A DNA stretch of 64,000 nucleotides from Polyangiaceae bacterium (GTDB lineage Bacteria; Myxococcota_A; Polyangia; Polyangiales; Polyangiaceae), in the NCBI GenBank assembly GCA_025936115.1, contig JAICTZ010000002.1, forward strand, positions 310,001 through 374,000. Reading direction: 5' to 3'. Numbering within the stretch: the stretch's first letter is position 1; each line of letters opens with the position of its first letter. Positions 43,333 through 51,142 of this stretch are shown one piece after another. A program made the translations under genes and the position numbers. A model generated the notes under the pieces. That model had not been told where the DNA came from. It did no database searches and saw only the letters and a program-made list of their open reading frames with translations.

Positions 43333-44409
43333 TCAAGTCGGTCGCGCGACTTCCGTCATGATCTCGAGCAGCTGGCGCGCCGTTTCTTCGGCGTCGAAAC
43401 GCTCACTGACGAGCTTTCTGCCGCGCGCTCCGAACGCGCGGCGGCGCTCCGCGTCCGTGAGTAATTCTTCGAGACTTTCGCGCAATGCACGGCCGTCGTT
43501 CACCGGCATCAAATAGCCGCTCTGCCCGTGCTCGACGATTTCGGCGATGCCGCCCACGTCGGAAACGACGACGGGCAGCCCCGTCGCCATGGCCTCCATC
43601 GACGCGATCGAGAAGCAATCGCCGCGCGTCGGCAGCACGAACACGCTCGCCTCGCCATAGAGCTCGCGCAATTGGGGGCTTTCGGGCGTGAGTCCCCGGT
43701 GCACGCGCACGCCGTCCTCCTCGGCGATGGGATCGCGCGTCACGAGCTCGAGCGTCGCGCGGCCGCGCAGGTGAGCTCGAAAGACGTCGAGCAGCAGGTC
43801 CCCGCCTTTGCGCTCGAAATGACCGCCGACGAACAGGAGTTTCGGCAGCTCGTCCGTCACGGCCCGCTCGAGCGGCTGCCAGCGCGCGAGATCCACGCCG
43901 GGCGGCACGACGCGCGTGCGCTCTTCCGGCACGCCGTAGTCACGCACGAACGAACGCTTGGCCCAACTCGACCAGCCGACGCAACACGCCGCGCTCCGAA
44001 ACGTCCGCTCCACCATGTGTGTCTTGAAGCGCCGCACGACGGCCGAGCGGTCGACCGAGTGCGCATACTGCTCGGCTTGCGCGTCGAGCAGCGCCGGCGT
44101 CACGTCCGTCCAGAGCACGCTCGGGGTGGCGCGCAGCGCGCGCTGCTGGAGGACGGCGGGGTTGTGCGTGAGGAAAAATAGCGCAGCGAAGCGTTCGGCC
44201 CGTAGGGCCGCCCGCGCCTGCAAAAAGCCGCGCAGCGTGCCGCGCGGCCGCTCGGGGAGCGGCAGGCGTTCGAGCATGCCGCCGGCCTCGACGTACGTCA
44301 CGTCCGTCCAGGCGACGTTGCCCTGCGCGCGCACGTAGCGCTCCATCGCCCCTGCAGCGCTACCGATGCCGACCTGGCGCTCGGTGAGAAAACAAAAGCG
44401 AGGTGACAC
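43333..44409 (-). CDS. glycosyltransferase family 4
   Basis: The 358-residue GT-B protein shows LLFVGGHFERKGGDLLLDVF, ASVFVLPTRGDCFSIASMEAMATGLPVV and AEIVEHGQSGYL, the donor site of GT4. It is a paralogue of the gene at 38473. The GTG at 44409 is 21 bp after the stop of the Wzz gene, so both are in one minus-strand operon. Confidence 0.9.
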   Translation of the reverse strand: MSPRFCFLTERQVGIGSAAGAMERYVRAQGNVAWTDVTYVEAGGMLERLPLPERPRGTLRGFLQARAALRAERFAALFFLTHNPAVLQQRALRATPSVLWTDVTPALLDAQAEQYAHSVDRSAVVRRFKTHMVERTFRSAACCVGWSSWAKRSFVRDYGVPEERTRVVPPGVDLARWQPLERAVTDELPKLLFVGGHFERKGGDLLLDVFRAHLRGRATLELVTRDPIAEEDGVRVHRGLTPESPQLRELYGEASVFVLPTRGDCFSIASMEAMATGLPVVVSDVGGIAEIVEHGQSGYLMPVNDGRALRESLEELLTDAERRRAFGARGRKLVSERFDAEETARQLLEIMTEVARPT

Positions 44410-44430
44410 GTTACTCGCGCGCTTGCGGTG

Positions 44431-45963
44431 TCACTGATCGTGCGGCGGTAGCCGGAGCTCGGCGAGCACGGGGATCGGAATCGCCGCCACCTGCCAGCGC
44501 TCGACGATGATGCCGGTCTTGAGCTCGAGCAAGATCGGGATCAACAAGGCGAGCAGCAGCCCACCGATGATCCCGCCTGCGGCGACGAGCGGCACCTTGG
44601 GTTTGGTCGGCTTGAGCGGCGTGACGGCGGGCGACGAGATCTTGTAGCGATACGAGAACGCTGCCTGCGCCTCGTCGAGCGTGATGCGCGCCGTGCGGAT
44701 CTCGTTGCGCAGCTCGCTGTACTTGTACATGGCCGTCGAGAGCTGCGCGCCGATGACGGGGTCGATCTCGCCCTTGTCGTCGAGGAGCTTCAAAATCTCC
44801 GACGGCAGCGCTTCTGCGGCACCGTTCGAGGCCGAACCACCGCTCCCACCACTCGCGACGCGTCCTCCGCCCCCTCCGCCTTCTGCGCGCGCGCTCGCCG
44901 AGCTCGCCTTGACGCGCGGTTCGAGCGCCGAAACCTCGGTCTTGAGAGACGTCTCTTCGCCGGTCTCCTGCGATAGCAGAGCCACGCGTTGCTCGGCCGC
45001 GCGCACCTCCGGGTGCTCGGGCGTGAGCTTGAGCTCGAGGTCGACCAGGTGGGACTTTGCGTCGGCCAGACTCTGACTCCGGCGGGCCTGTAACTCCGAG
45101 AGCTTCCGTTTCTTAGTTTCGAGCGCTTCCTTGAGCCCTGGCAGATCCTCGTCGGCGCGCTCGGCGGCCGTCGTCGCGCGCGTGCTCAGCTGGCGGATGG
45201 CCATGCTCGTGGGGCTCGCCGCCGTCGCATTCGACGCGGCCGCGGCCTCCCCGACTTGCTTGGCCGCCTTCGTCGCGGCCGCGATCTTCTCGTCCTTCAT
45301 GCGCTTGAGCTCTTGCGCGATGCTGTCGATCTCGGCGCGCAGGCGCGTCGAGTGCCCGTCGAGGATCGACATTTTCTCCTCGATCACACTGATTTCAGCC
45401 GTGTGACGCGCCTGCAGGAACGTATCCTTCGCAGCTTCGACGATGCGCTTCGCCGTTTCGGCGTGCGACCAATCCGCGCCGATCGTGAGCGAGTTGTTCT
45501 CGGTCTTCGCCCAGAGGTGCGACTCGAGCATGTTGACGAGCGCGTCCTTGACGGCCTTCGGGTCGGGCTTGCCCCGCACCTTTTCCATCAGTTTGTCTTT
45601 GAACGCCATGAGCGGCGGACGGAAACGCTCCCAGTCGGTCACGAGGTCGAGCTGCTCGACGATGGCGACGAGATTATCGTGCCGGGTGATGAGATCCGAC
45701 GCGGACTCGAGGGGATTCGTCTTCTCGTCGGGGTCGAGAACTTGGCTTCGCTGCACGATAAGGCGAAGCTCGCACTGGTAGGTCCTCGGCCAAAGGGCCA
45801 AGGCGCCCAGCGTGAGCGCCGTCATACCGATGAAGATGAGCACCGCCATGAGCCGACGGCTTCGGATGGCTCGCCGTCCGAAAGCCAGGTAGCTCTTCAA
45901 CAGCTCGAGCTGGTTCGCCTGGGCACCGCCGCCCTGACCCTCTGCTTCCTCTAAGTTCTCCAT
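44431..45963 (-). CDS. Wzz/chain-length determinant (co-polymerase) protein
   Basis: The 510-residue protein has one N-terminal span (LMAVLIFIGMTALTLGALALW), a long coiled-coil periplasmic part with about 100 residues rich in Ala/Lys/Glu, and a C-terminal span after the family's Pro-rich segment VTPLKPTKPKVPLVAAGG. It lacks any ATPase or kinase domain. It should set chain length and bridge polymerase to exporter. A Gly/Ser insert (about residues 355-375) breaks the coiled coil. The ATG at 45963 follows an AGGG. Confidence 0.88.
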   Translation of the reverse strand: MENLEEAEGQGGGAQANQLELLKSYLAFGRRAIRSRRLMAVLIFIGMTALTLGALALWPRTYQCELRLIVQRSQVLDPDEKTNPLESASDLITRHDNLVAIVEQLDLVTDWERFRPPLMAFKDKLMEKVRGKPDPKAVKDALVNMLESHLWAKTENNSLTIGADWSHAETAKRIVEAAKDTFLQARHTAEISVIEEKMSILDGHSTRLRAEIDSIAQELKRMKDEKIAAATKAAKQVGEAAAASNATAASPTSMAIRQLSTRATTAAERADEDLPGLKEALETKKRKLSELQARRSQSLADAKSHLVDLELKLTPEHPEVRAAEQRVALLSQETGEETSLKTEVSALEPRVKASSASARAEGGGGGGRVASGGSGGSASNGAAEALPSEILKLLDDKGEIDPVIGAQLSTAMYKYSELRNEIRTARITLDEAQAAFSYRYKISSPAVTPLKPTKPKVPLVAAGGIIGGLLLALLIPILLELKTGIIVERWQVAAIPIPVLAELRLPPHDQ

Positions 45964-46044
45964 GCTCGCCCTGCCACGCGATCCCGCGCTTTTACGGGAA
46001 GAGAACCGTAACACCTTGCCGCGCGCCCGGCCAACGGAGTCGCC

Positions 46045-48195
46045 GTGAGGAGACGACGGCTCACCCTACGCGCGCTCCTTGGCCTGCTCGCGGTGTCGTT
46101 CGCAGGGGGCGCCGGATTTGCGCTCGTCACGCGCAAGGCGCGGCAGCGCGCGGTACCGAGCGCAGCGCTGCAGACGAGCGCGGTACCCGCGCGAGCGCGG
46201 CGTGCGCCTTACGTCGTGGCGGAGACCATCCTCGACGGCAAGCTCGGCAGCGGGTGGGAGGATTGGGGCTGGGGCGCTCACGATCTCGGCGGCAAGGGTC
46301 CGCCGAGCGTCGTGTTCGCGAGCTACGGCGGGATCATGTTTCATCACGCCGATCTCAACGGGTACTACGGAGCGCTCGTTTTCCGCGTCAAAGCGAGCGA
46401 AGCCTTCGGCGACTTCCTCGAGGTCGCGCTCAAGTACCAACAGGTGGACGAAAAGACGCTCCCGCGCGTCGCCGTCGAGCCGAGCATGTGGGTCGACGTG
46501 GGCGGTGGCTGGAAAGAAGCGCTCGTGCCCTGGAGCCTCTTGAACCCGACGAACTCGGCCGTGGATCGCGTCGTGATTCGCGCGAGCAAAGCCGTGCCCG
46601 ACCAAAAGGTATTGCTCGACAAAGTCGTGCTCACCAAGCCCGACGCGAGCGGCATCGCCGCACCACCCCTGCGCGCGACCGAGCTCGTCGTCGACTGCGG
46701 CAAGCCGGGCCAGCGCATCAACCCGCTGATTTACGGCATCGCCCGCGCGACGGACGGCGCGGGCGAAACCGCGCACCGCATCGGCGGCAACCCGATGACA
46801 CGCCTGAACTGGGAGCTTGGCACCTGGAACAGCGCGAGCGACTGGTACTTCGAGAACACGCCCGGCGATGGCCCGGACGGCGTGTGGCACTGGCTCGAAG
46901 ACGGCGTGAAGAGCGGGGCGCAAATGGCCATGGTCGTCCCGACGATCGGCTGGGTCGCCAAAGACGGCACCTCCGTCGGATTTCCCGAGTCGAAGTTCCC
47001 GAAGCAGCGCGGTCACGACCCGAACAAGCCCGAAGCGGGGGACGGCTACGACGCGGCCGGCAAACCCATTCGCCCGGGCCCGCCGACGCAAACGAGCATC
47101 GCCGCACCGCCCGAGCTCATCAAACGGTGGCTCGAGAAGCTCAAGGCCCTCGACGCCGCGCGCGGCTCGCGCAGCGTGCACATGTATATCCTCGACAACG
47201 AGCCGAGCCTCTGGAACACGACGCACCGGGACGTGCACCCCGAGCCCCTGACGTACGACGAGCTCCTCGACCGCACGGTTCGTTACGGGAAGGTGATTCG
47301 CGAGGTCGATCCGGACGCGGTGATCGCGGGTCCCGCGGAATGGGGCTGGCCCGCGTTCTTCATGTCGGCGAAAGACATCCAGGCGGGCTGGCTCTTGAAG
47401 CCCGATCGGCGCGCGCACTCCGACGAGCCGATGCTCGCTTGGTACCTCGAGCAGCTCGCCGCGTACGAGAAGAAGACGGGCAAGCGGCTGCTCAACGTGC
47501 TCGACGTGCACTACTACCCGCAGGCCGCCGACGTGTACGGCCAAAACGCCAAGACCGATGCCAAGACCTCGGCGTTGCGCCTGCGTTCGACGCGTTCACT
47601 CTGGGATCCGGGCTACACCGACGAGTCGTGGATCAACGACTCCGTGCGGCTGATCCCGCGGCTCAAGGACTGGGTGTCCATCTATTACCCGGGCACTGGC
47701 ATCAGTCTCGGCGAGTGGAGCTTCGGCGCCGACACGCACGTGAGCGGAGGACTCGCGATCGCTGAAGCGCTCGGCCGCTTCGGCGAGCAGGGCCTGACGT
47801 CGGCATTTTATTGGGAGAAGCTCGCGAAGGGCACGCCGGGTTACTGGGCGTTTCGTGCGTATCGGAACTTCGACGGACAGGGCGGGCGATTCTTGGATTG
47901 GTCGCTGGCCAAGCGGGAAACGCCGGACGTGTCGCTCTTCGCGTCGCGCGACGACGCCGGGTCGCACTTCGTGCTCGTGCTCGTCAACCGCGACGCGACC
48001 TTCGCGGCGGACGCGCACATCGACCTGTCGAGTTGCGGCGCGCCACTCAAGCAGCGTGCGTTCGTGTACACGGGCGGCGCGACGGGCCTGACCCCGGCGA
48101 CGTCAGGCGCCGCGACGGGGACGAGCGTCACGCAGTCGGTGCCGCCGTACGGCATCGCCGTCCTCGACGTGACGCTCACGCCGCGGCCGCACTGA
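46045..48195 (+). CDS. GH44 family glycoside hydrolase, membrane-anchored or secreted
   Basis: The 716-residue protein has an arginine-rich N-terminus and a hydrophobic span (LRALLGLLAVSFAGGAGFAL). A beta-sandwich of about 200 residues follows, then a GH44 domain. The acid/base is Glu386 in YILDNEPSLWN and the nucleophile Glu557 in GISLGEWSFGADTH. GH44 enzymes cut beta-1,4-glucan or xyloglucan, so it could trim the polymer during synthesis or digest plant material. GTG 46045 has GGAG 6 bases upstream. It is divergent from the Wzz gene and is the active counterpart of the 10884 protein. Confidence 0.9.
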   Translation: MRRRRLTLRALLGLLAVSFAGGAGFALVTRKARQRAVPSAALQTSAVPARARRAPYVVAETILDGKLGSGWEDWGWGAHDLGGKGPPSVVFASYGGIMFHHADLNGYYGALVFRVKASEAFGDFLEVALKYQQVDEKTLPRVAVEPSMWVDVGGGWKEALVPWSLLNPTNSAVDRVVIRASKAVPDQKVLLDKVVLTKPDASGIAAPPLRATELVVDCGKPGQRINPLIYGIARATDGAGETAHRIGGNPMTRLNWELGTWNSASDWYFENTPGDGPDGVWHWLEDGVKSGAQMAMVVPTIGWVAKDGTSVGFPESKFPKQRGHDPNKPEAGDGYDAAGKPIRPGPPTQTSIAAPPELIKRWLEKLKALDAARGSRSVHMYILDNEPSLWNTTHRDVHPEPLTYDELLDRTVRYGKVIREVDPDAVIAGPAEWGWPAFFMSAKDIQAGWLLKPDRRAHSDEPMLAWYLEQLAAYEKKTGKRLLNVLDVHYYPQAADVYGQNAKTDAKTSALRLRSTRSLWDPGYTDESWINDSVRLIPRLKDWVSIYYPGTGISLGEWSFGADTHVSGGLAIAEALGRFGEQGLTSAFYWEKLAKGTPGYWAFRAYRNFDGQGGRFLDWSLAKRETPDVSLFASRDDAGSHFVLVLVNRDATFAADAHIDLSSCGAPLKQRAFVYTGGATGLTPATSGAATGTSVTQSVPPYGIAVLDVTLTPRPH

Positions 48196-48249
48196 GCGTG
48201 CGATTCACGAGGGCGCCGCGCTGCGTCGCGCACACGACCCCTGCGCGAG

Positions 48250-49386
48250 TCACGACGGCGCGGTTTCGCGCGCCGCGGGTGTGAGATACGTCGAGAGCCG
48301 CCGGCGCAGCCGCGCGCACGGTTTCTCGATGTATCGGAAAATCAGCGTCCCCAAGCCGACGAGAATCGCCACGGCCACGGTACTCCGCACCGGCGTTGGC
48401 CAGTGCGTCCAGCGCTCGAGACACCACAAGAGCGAGGTGTGCATCAAGTACATCGAGTACGAGAGCCCCCCGACGTAGCGCGCGAAACGACCGTTCAACC
48501 AACGGAACGGCAAGCGCTCCGGGTAGCGAATCGCCACGACGAAACAGGGCAAGAGCCCGAAGCTCTGGAGCGAATAGCGCAGCGTTTGATCGAAGCGCGG
48601 CTCGCGCACGGCGAGGCTCACGAGCACTGCAAGGACGCCCAGCGGCAACCACGCGAAGAGCAGCTTCTTGTCGTCGATCGCGTCGCGGTCGAGCACGGGG
48701 TTCTTCCAAATCGCGAGGATGCATCCCGCCACGATGGAATCGACGCGCGTATCGGACGCCACGTAGCAACGGTCGTGGTCGGCGTGCAGCAGATAAATCA
48801 GCACGTAACGCCACGCGAGCACGATGCCGCAGCCAGCCAGCAAGACCGCGCTCTGCCGCTCGCGCGTCCAATTCCGGCGGCACATCGCGCGATAGACCAG
48901 CGGAAAAAACAGATAAAAATGCTCTTCGACCGCGAGCGACCAATACACCCAGGTGCCGGGCGCCATGCCCCACCACCAGCCGTGCCGCACGATCCAGTAG
49001 TTGGTGAGGTGGAGCATCTGCCACGTGCAGGCCGACGCCCAAAGCGTGCCGCCCGTGAGCCCGAACGCCGTGAGCGCCATCGCGACGAAGAGCACCAGGT
49101 AGAACGGCGGAAAGATGCGGAGCACGCGGCGCAGGTAGAACTGGCGCAGGCTCACGCTGCCCGTGCCCTCGTACTCCATGCGGAGCAGGGTCGTGATGAG
49201 GTAGCCGCTCAGAAAGAAGAACAGGCTGAGTCCGAAGTAGCCCGGCACGAACTTGCCGAGCCCCGCGTGACCGAGGAAGACGACGAAAAACGAGACGGCG
49301 CGGATACCGTCGAGGGACGGAATGTGAAACGCCTGGCCCGCCTGGCGTGCGCGCGCGGGGCCCTTCGCGCTAGACGACGTGTCCAC
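48250..49386 (-). CDS. acyltransferase 3 (AT3) family membrane protein
   Basis: The 378-residue protein has the AT3 start HIPSLDGIRAVSFFVVFLGH, then RRVLRIFPPFYLVLF and WSLAVEEHFYLFFPLVY, and about ten spans. It closely resembles the AT3 protein at 32195. The GTG at 49386 is 12 bp after the stop of the export lipoprotein gene, so it belongs to that operon. It probably O-acylates sugars in the inner membrane. Confidence 0.9.
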   Translation of the reverse strand: MDTSSSAKGPARARQAGQAFHIPSLDGIRAVSFFVVFLGHAGLGKFVPGYFGLSLFFFLSGYLITTLLRMEYEGTGSVSLRQFYLRRVLRIFPPFYLVLFVAMALTAFGLTGGTLWASACTWQMLHLTNYWIVRHGWWWGMAPGTWVYWSLAVEEHFYLFFPLVYRAMCRRNWTRERQSAVLLAGCGIVLAWRYVLIYLLHADHDRCYVASDTRVDSIVAGCILAIWKNPVLDRDAIDDKKLLFAWLPLGVLAVLVSLAVREPRFDQTLRYSLQSFGLLPCFVVAIRYPERLPFRWLNGRFARYVGGLSYSMYLMHTSLLWCLERWTHWPTPVRSTVAVAILVGLGTLIFRYIEKPCARLRRRLSTYLTPAARETAPS

Positions 49387-49398
49387 GACGAAAGGCCG

Positions 49399-50022
49399 CT
49401 ATTCGACGACGATGATATCGCCGCTGCGAAGCAGGAAACCGGCCGCGCCGTTTTCGTTGTTGATGATGGCTCGGTAGGTGAAGCGGATCCGGTGAAAGCT
49501 CGGGTATTGGCGCAGGACGAAGATGCGCTTGGTGTCGGCGAAGTCGCTCAGGCCGCCCGAGCGCGCGATGGCGTCGAGCAGGCGCGGCGGCGAGTCGAGC
49601 TGGATCACGCCCGTGTTCTTGAGCTCGCCGATCGTCGTGACGGAGACGGGCTGTGACGTCTCGACGTTGACGGTCACGACCGGGTTCACGATGAAGCGCT
49701 TGATCTTTTCTTGCAGCTCGAGCGAGAGCGCCGAGGGGTGCTTGCCGGCGGCCATGACCTCGCCGACGAACGGCAGCGCGACGCGGCCGTCGCTACGCAC
49801 GTGGAAGACGCTGCTCACCTCGCCTTGTCCGTAGACTTTGACGCTGATGGAGTCGCCCACGCCGATCACGTACTCCGGCGACTCGCTGCCCCACTCGCTG
49901 CGCGGCAGCTCGGTGTACCAAACGTAGCGGCCGGGGCTGCCGCAACCGAGCAGCGCGAGCGAAGCAACGAGCGCTAGCGCCACCGCGAGCACGCGGCGAC
50001 GGCGAAACTGTCCGAAAGACAC
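49399..50022 (-). CDS. wza: short Wza-type polysaccharide export lipoprotein (OPX)
   Basis: The 207-residue product has the lipobox LALLGC, the poly-export domain (YVIGVGDSISVKVYGQGEVSSVFHV...GRVALPFVGEV) and one SLBB-like domain (VTTIGELKNTGVIQLDSPPRLLDAIARSGGLSDFAD). It ends there, without the long C-terminal part with which E. coli Wza crosses the outer membrane. Short OPX proteins of this kind work with a separate outer-membrane barrel, and the protein at 15396-16706 is a candidate. The GTG start has a TAGTAT box 7 bp upstream. Confidence 0.9.
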   Translation of the reverse strand: MSFGQFRRRRVLAVALALVASLALLGCGSPGRYVWYTELPRSEWGSESPEYVIGVGDSISVKVYGQGEVSSVFHVRSDGRVALPFVGEVMAAGKHPSALSLELQEKIKRFIVNPVVTVNVETSQPVSVTTIGELKNTGVIQLDSPPRLLDAIARSGGLSDFADTKRIFVLRQYPSFHRIRFTYRAIINNENGAAGFLLRSGDIIVVE

Positions 50023-50029
50023 GGGCGCG

Positions 50030-50035
50030 ATACTA
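50030..50035 (-). promoter_or_regulatory. candidate -10 box (TAGTAT), 7 bp from GTG
   Basis: On the minus strand TAGTAT ends 7 bases before the GTG of the export protein gene; there is no ribosome site. Confidence 0.4.
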
Positions 50036-50069
50036 GACTCGATTTTTGGGTGGTTGGAAGGGAAGATAC

Positions 50070-51137
50070 ATGTGGCGGCGCTCTCGGCTCGGGCGCTCCG
50101 GGACTTCGATGGCGATCTGGTTGCGACGACTCACCTGGTTTCTGGCGGTCGCCTATCCCGTATTTCTCGTAGCGACGTGGGTCGTCTTCCGTGAGCTCGG
50201 GGAGCGCTGGTGGCTGAGCGCGGTCGCGTTGTTTCTGCCGCGGCTTGGGTTCGTGCTGCCGATCTTGGTGCTCGCGCCGGCGCTTTTTTGGCTGCACGCG
50301 CGGCGCTGGCTTTGGACGCAAGCGCTCGCGCTGCTGCTCGTGCTCGTGCCGCTCATGGGCTTCACGTTCCCGGTGCTGCCGCACGCCGTCACCGGACCGA
50401 GCGTGCGCGTGCTGAGCTTCAACGTGAATTCGGAGCTGAGCGGAGCCGAGGCCGTGGCCAGCGAGATCGCGCGCCATTCGCCCGACATCGTCGTGCTGCA
50501 GGAGAGCGCGCCCTGGTCCGGCATCGCGACGGCCATGCGCAAACGCTTCGCGACGGTCGTCGAATCGACACAGTTTCTGCTCGCGACGCGCCTCAAGCTC
50601 GTGTCGTCGACGGACCCGCCGCGGCTCTCGTATTACGGCGAGGCGCGCTCGCCGCGTTTCATGAAGTACGTCGTCGAAACGCCGCTCGGTGCGCTCACGC
50701 TTTTCAGCGTGCACCCGCTCTCACCGCGCGAAAGCTTTTGGCACCTCCGCGGTCAGGGCCTCAAACACGGAATCCGCTCGGGGCGGCTCTTCGCGGGCGA
50801 CGCGGCGAAGGACATCGAAATCAACGCTGGGCTCCGCATGCTCCAGGTCCGCACGTTCGCTGCCGCCGCGGCGAAGGAAAGCGGCCCCACGGTCATTCTC
50901 GGTGACACCAACCAACCCGATCTCGCGGCGACGTACCAAGACGAGCTCGGCCACTACGGCGACGCCTTCCGCCAGGCGAGCTGGGGTTTCGGTTACACCT
51001 ACCCGTCGCGTCACCCGTGGATGCGGATCGACCGTATTTTACCGGGATCGGGCCTGCGGGCGACCTCGTTCGAGGTCGGGTGCAACGGGGTTTCCGATCA
51101 CCGCTGCGTCGTCGCCGATCTCGCCCTGGCGCACTGA
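50070..51137 (+). CDS. membrane-anchored endonuclease/exonuclease/phosphatase family protein
   Basis: The 355-residue protein has three or so N-terminal spans followed by an EEP domain: LSFNVNSEL, IVVLQESAPW, VILGDTNQPD, WMRIDRIL and the SDHRCVV end, giving the usual metal and catalytic residues. The domain could hydrolyse nucleic acid, phospholipid or sugar phosphate. The ATG at 50070 is chosen because GGAAGGGAAG precedes it; a start at 50109 is possible. It is divergent from wza with 47 bp between the starts and converges on the Wzz/kinase-like gene. Confidence 0.87.
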   Translation: MWRRSRLGRSGTSMAIWLRRLTWFLAVAYPVFLVATWVVFRELGERWWLSAVALFLPRLGFVLPILVLAPALFWLHARRWLWTQALALLLVLVPLMGFTFPVLPHAVTGPSVRVLSFNVNSELSGAEAVASEIARHSPDIVVLQESAPWSGIATAMRKRFATVVESTQFLLATRLKLVSSTDPPRLSYYGEARSPRFMKYVVETPLGALTLFSVHPLSPRESFWHLRGQGLKHGIRSGRLFAGDAAKDIEINAGLRMLQVRTFAAAAAKESGPTVILGDTNQPDLAATYQDELGHYGDAFRQASWGFGYTYPSRHPWMRIDRILPGSGLRATSFEVGCNGVSDHRCVVADLALAH

Positions 51138-51142
51138 CCGCT

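Noticed and set aside
49399..50022. Export protein called truncated because it is shorter than E. coli Wza
   Set aside because: Short OPX proteins are normal in myxobacteria, and both domains are complete, so it is not treated as broken.
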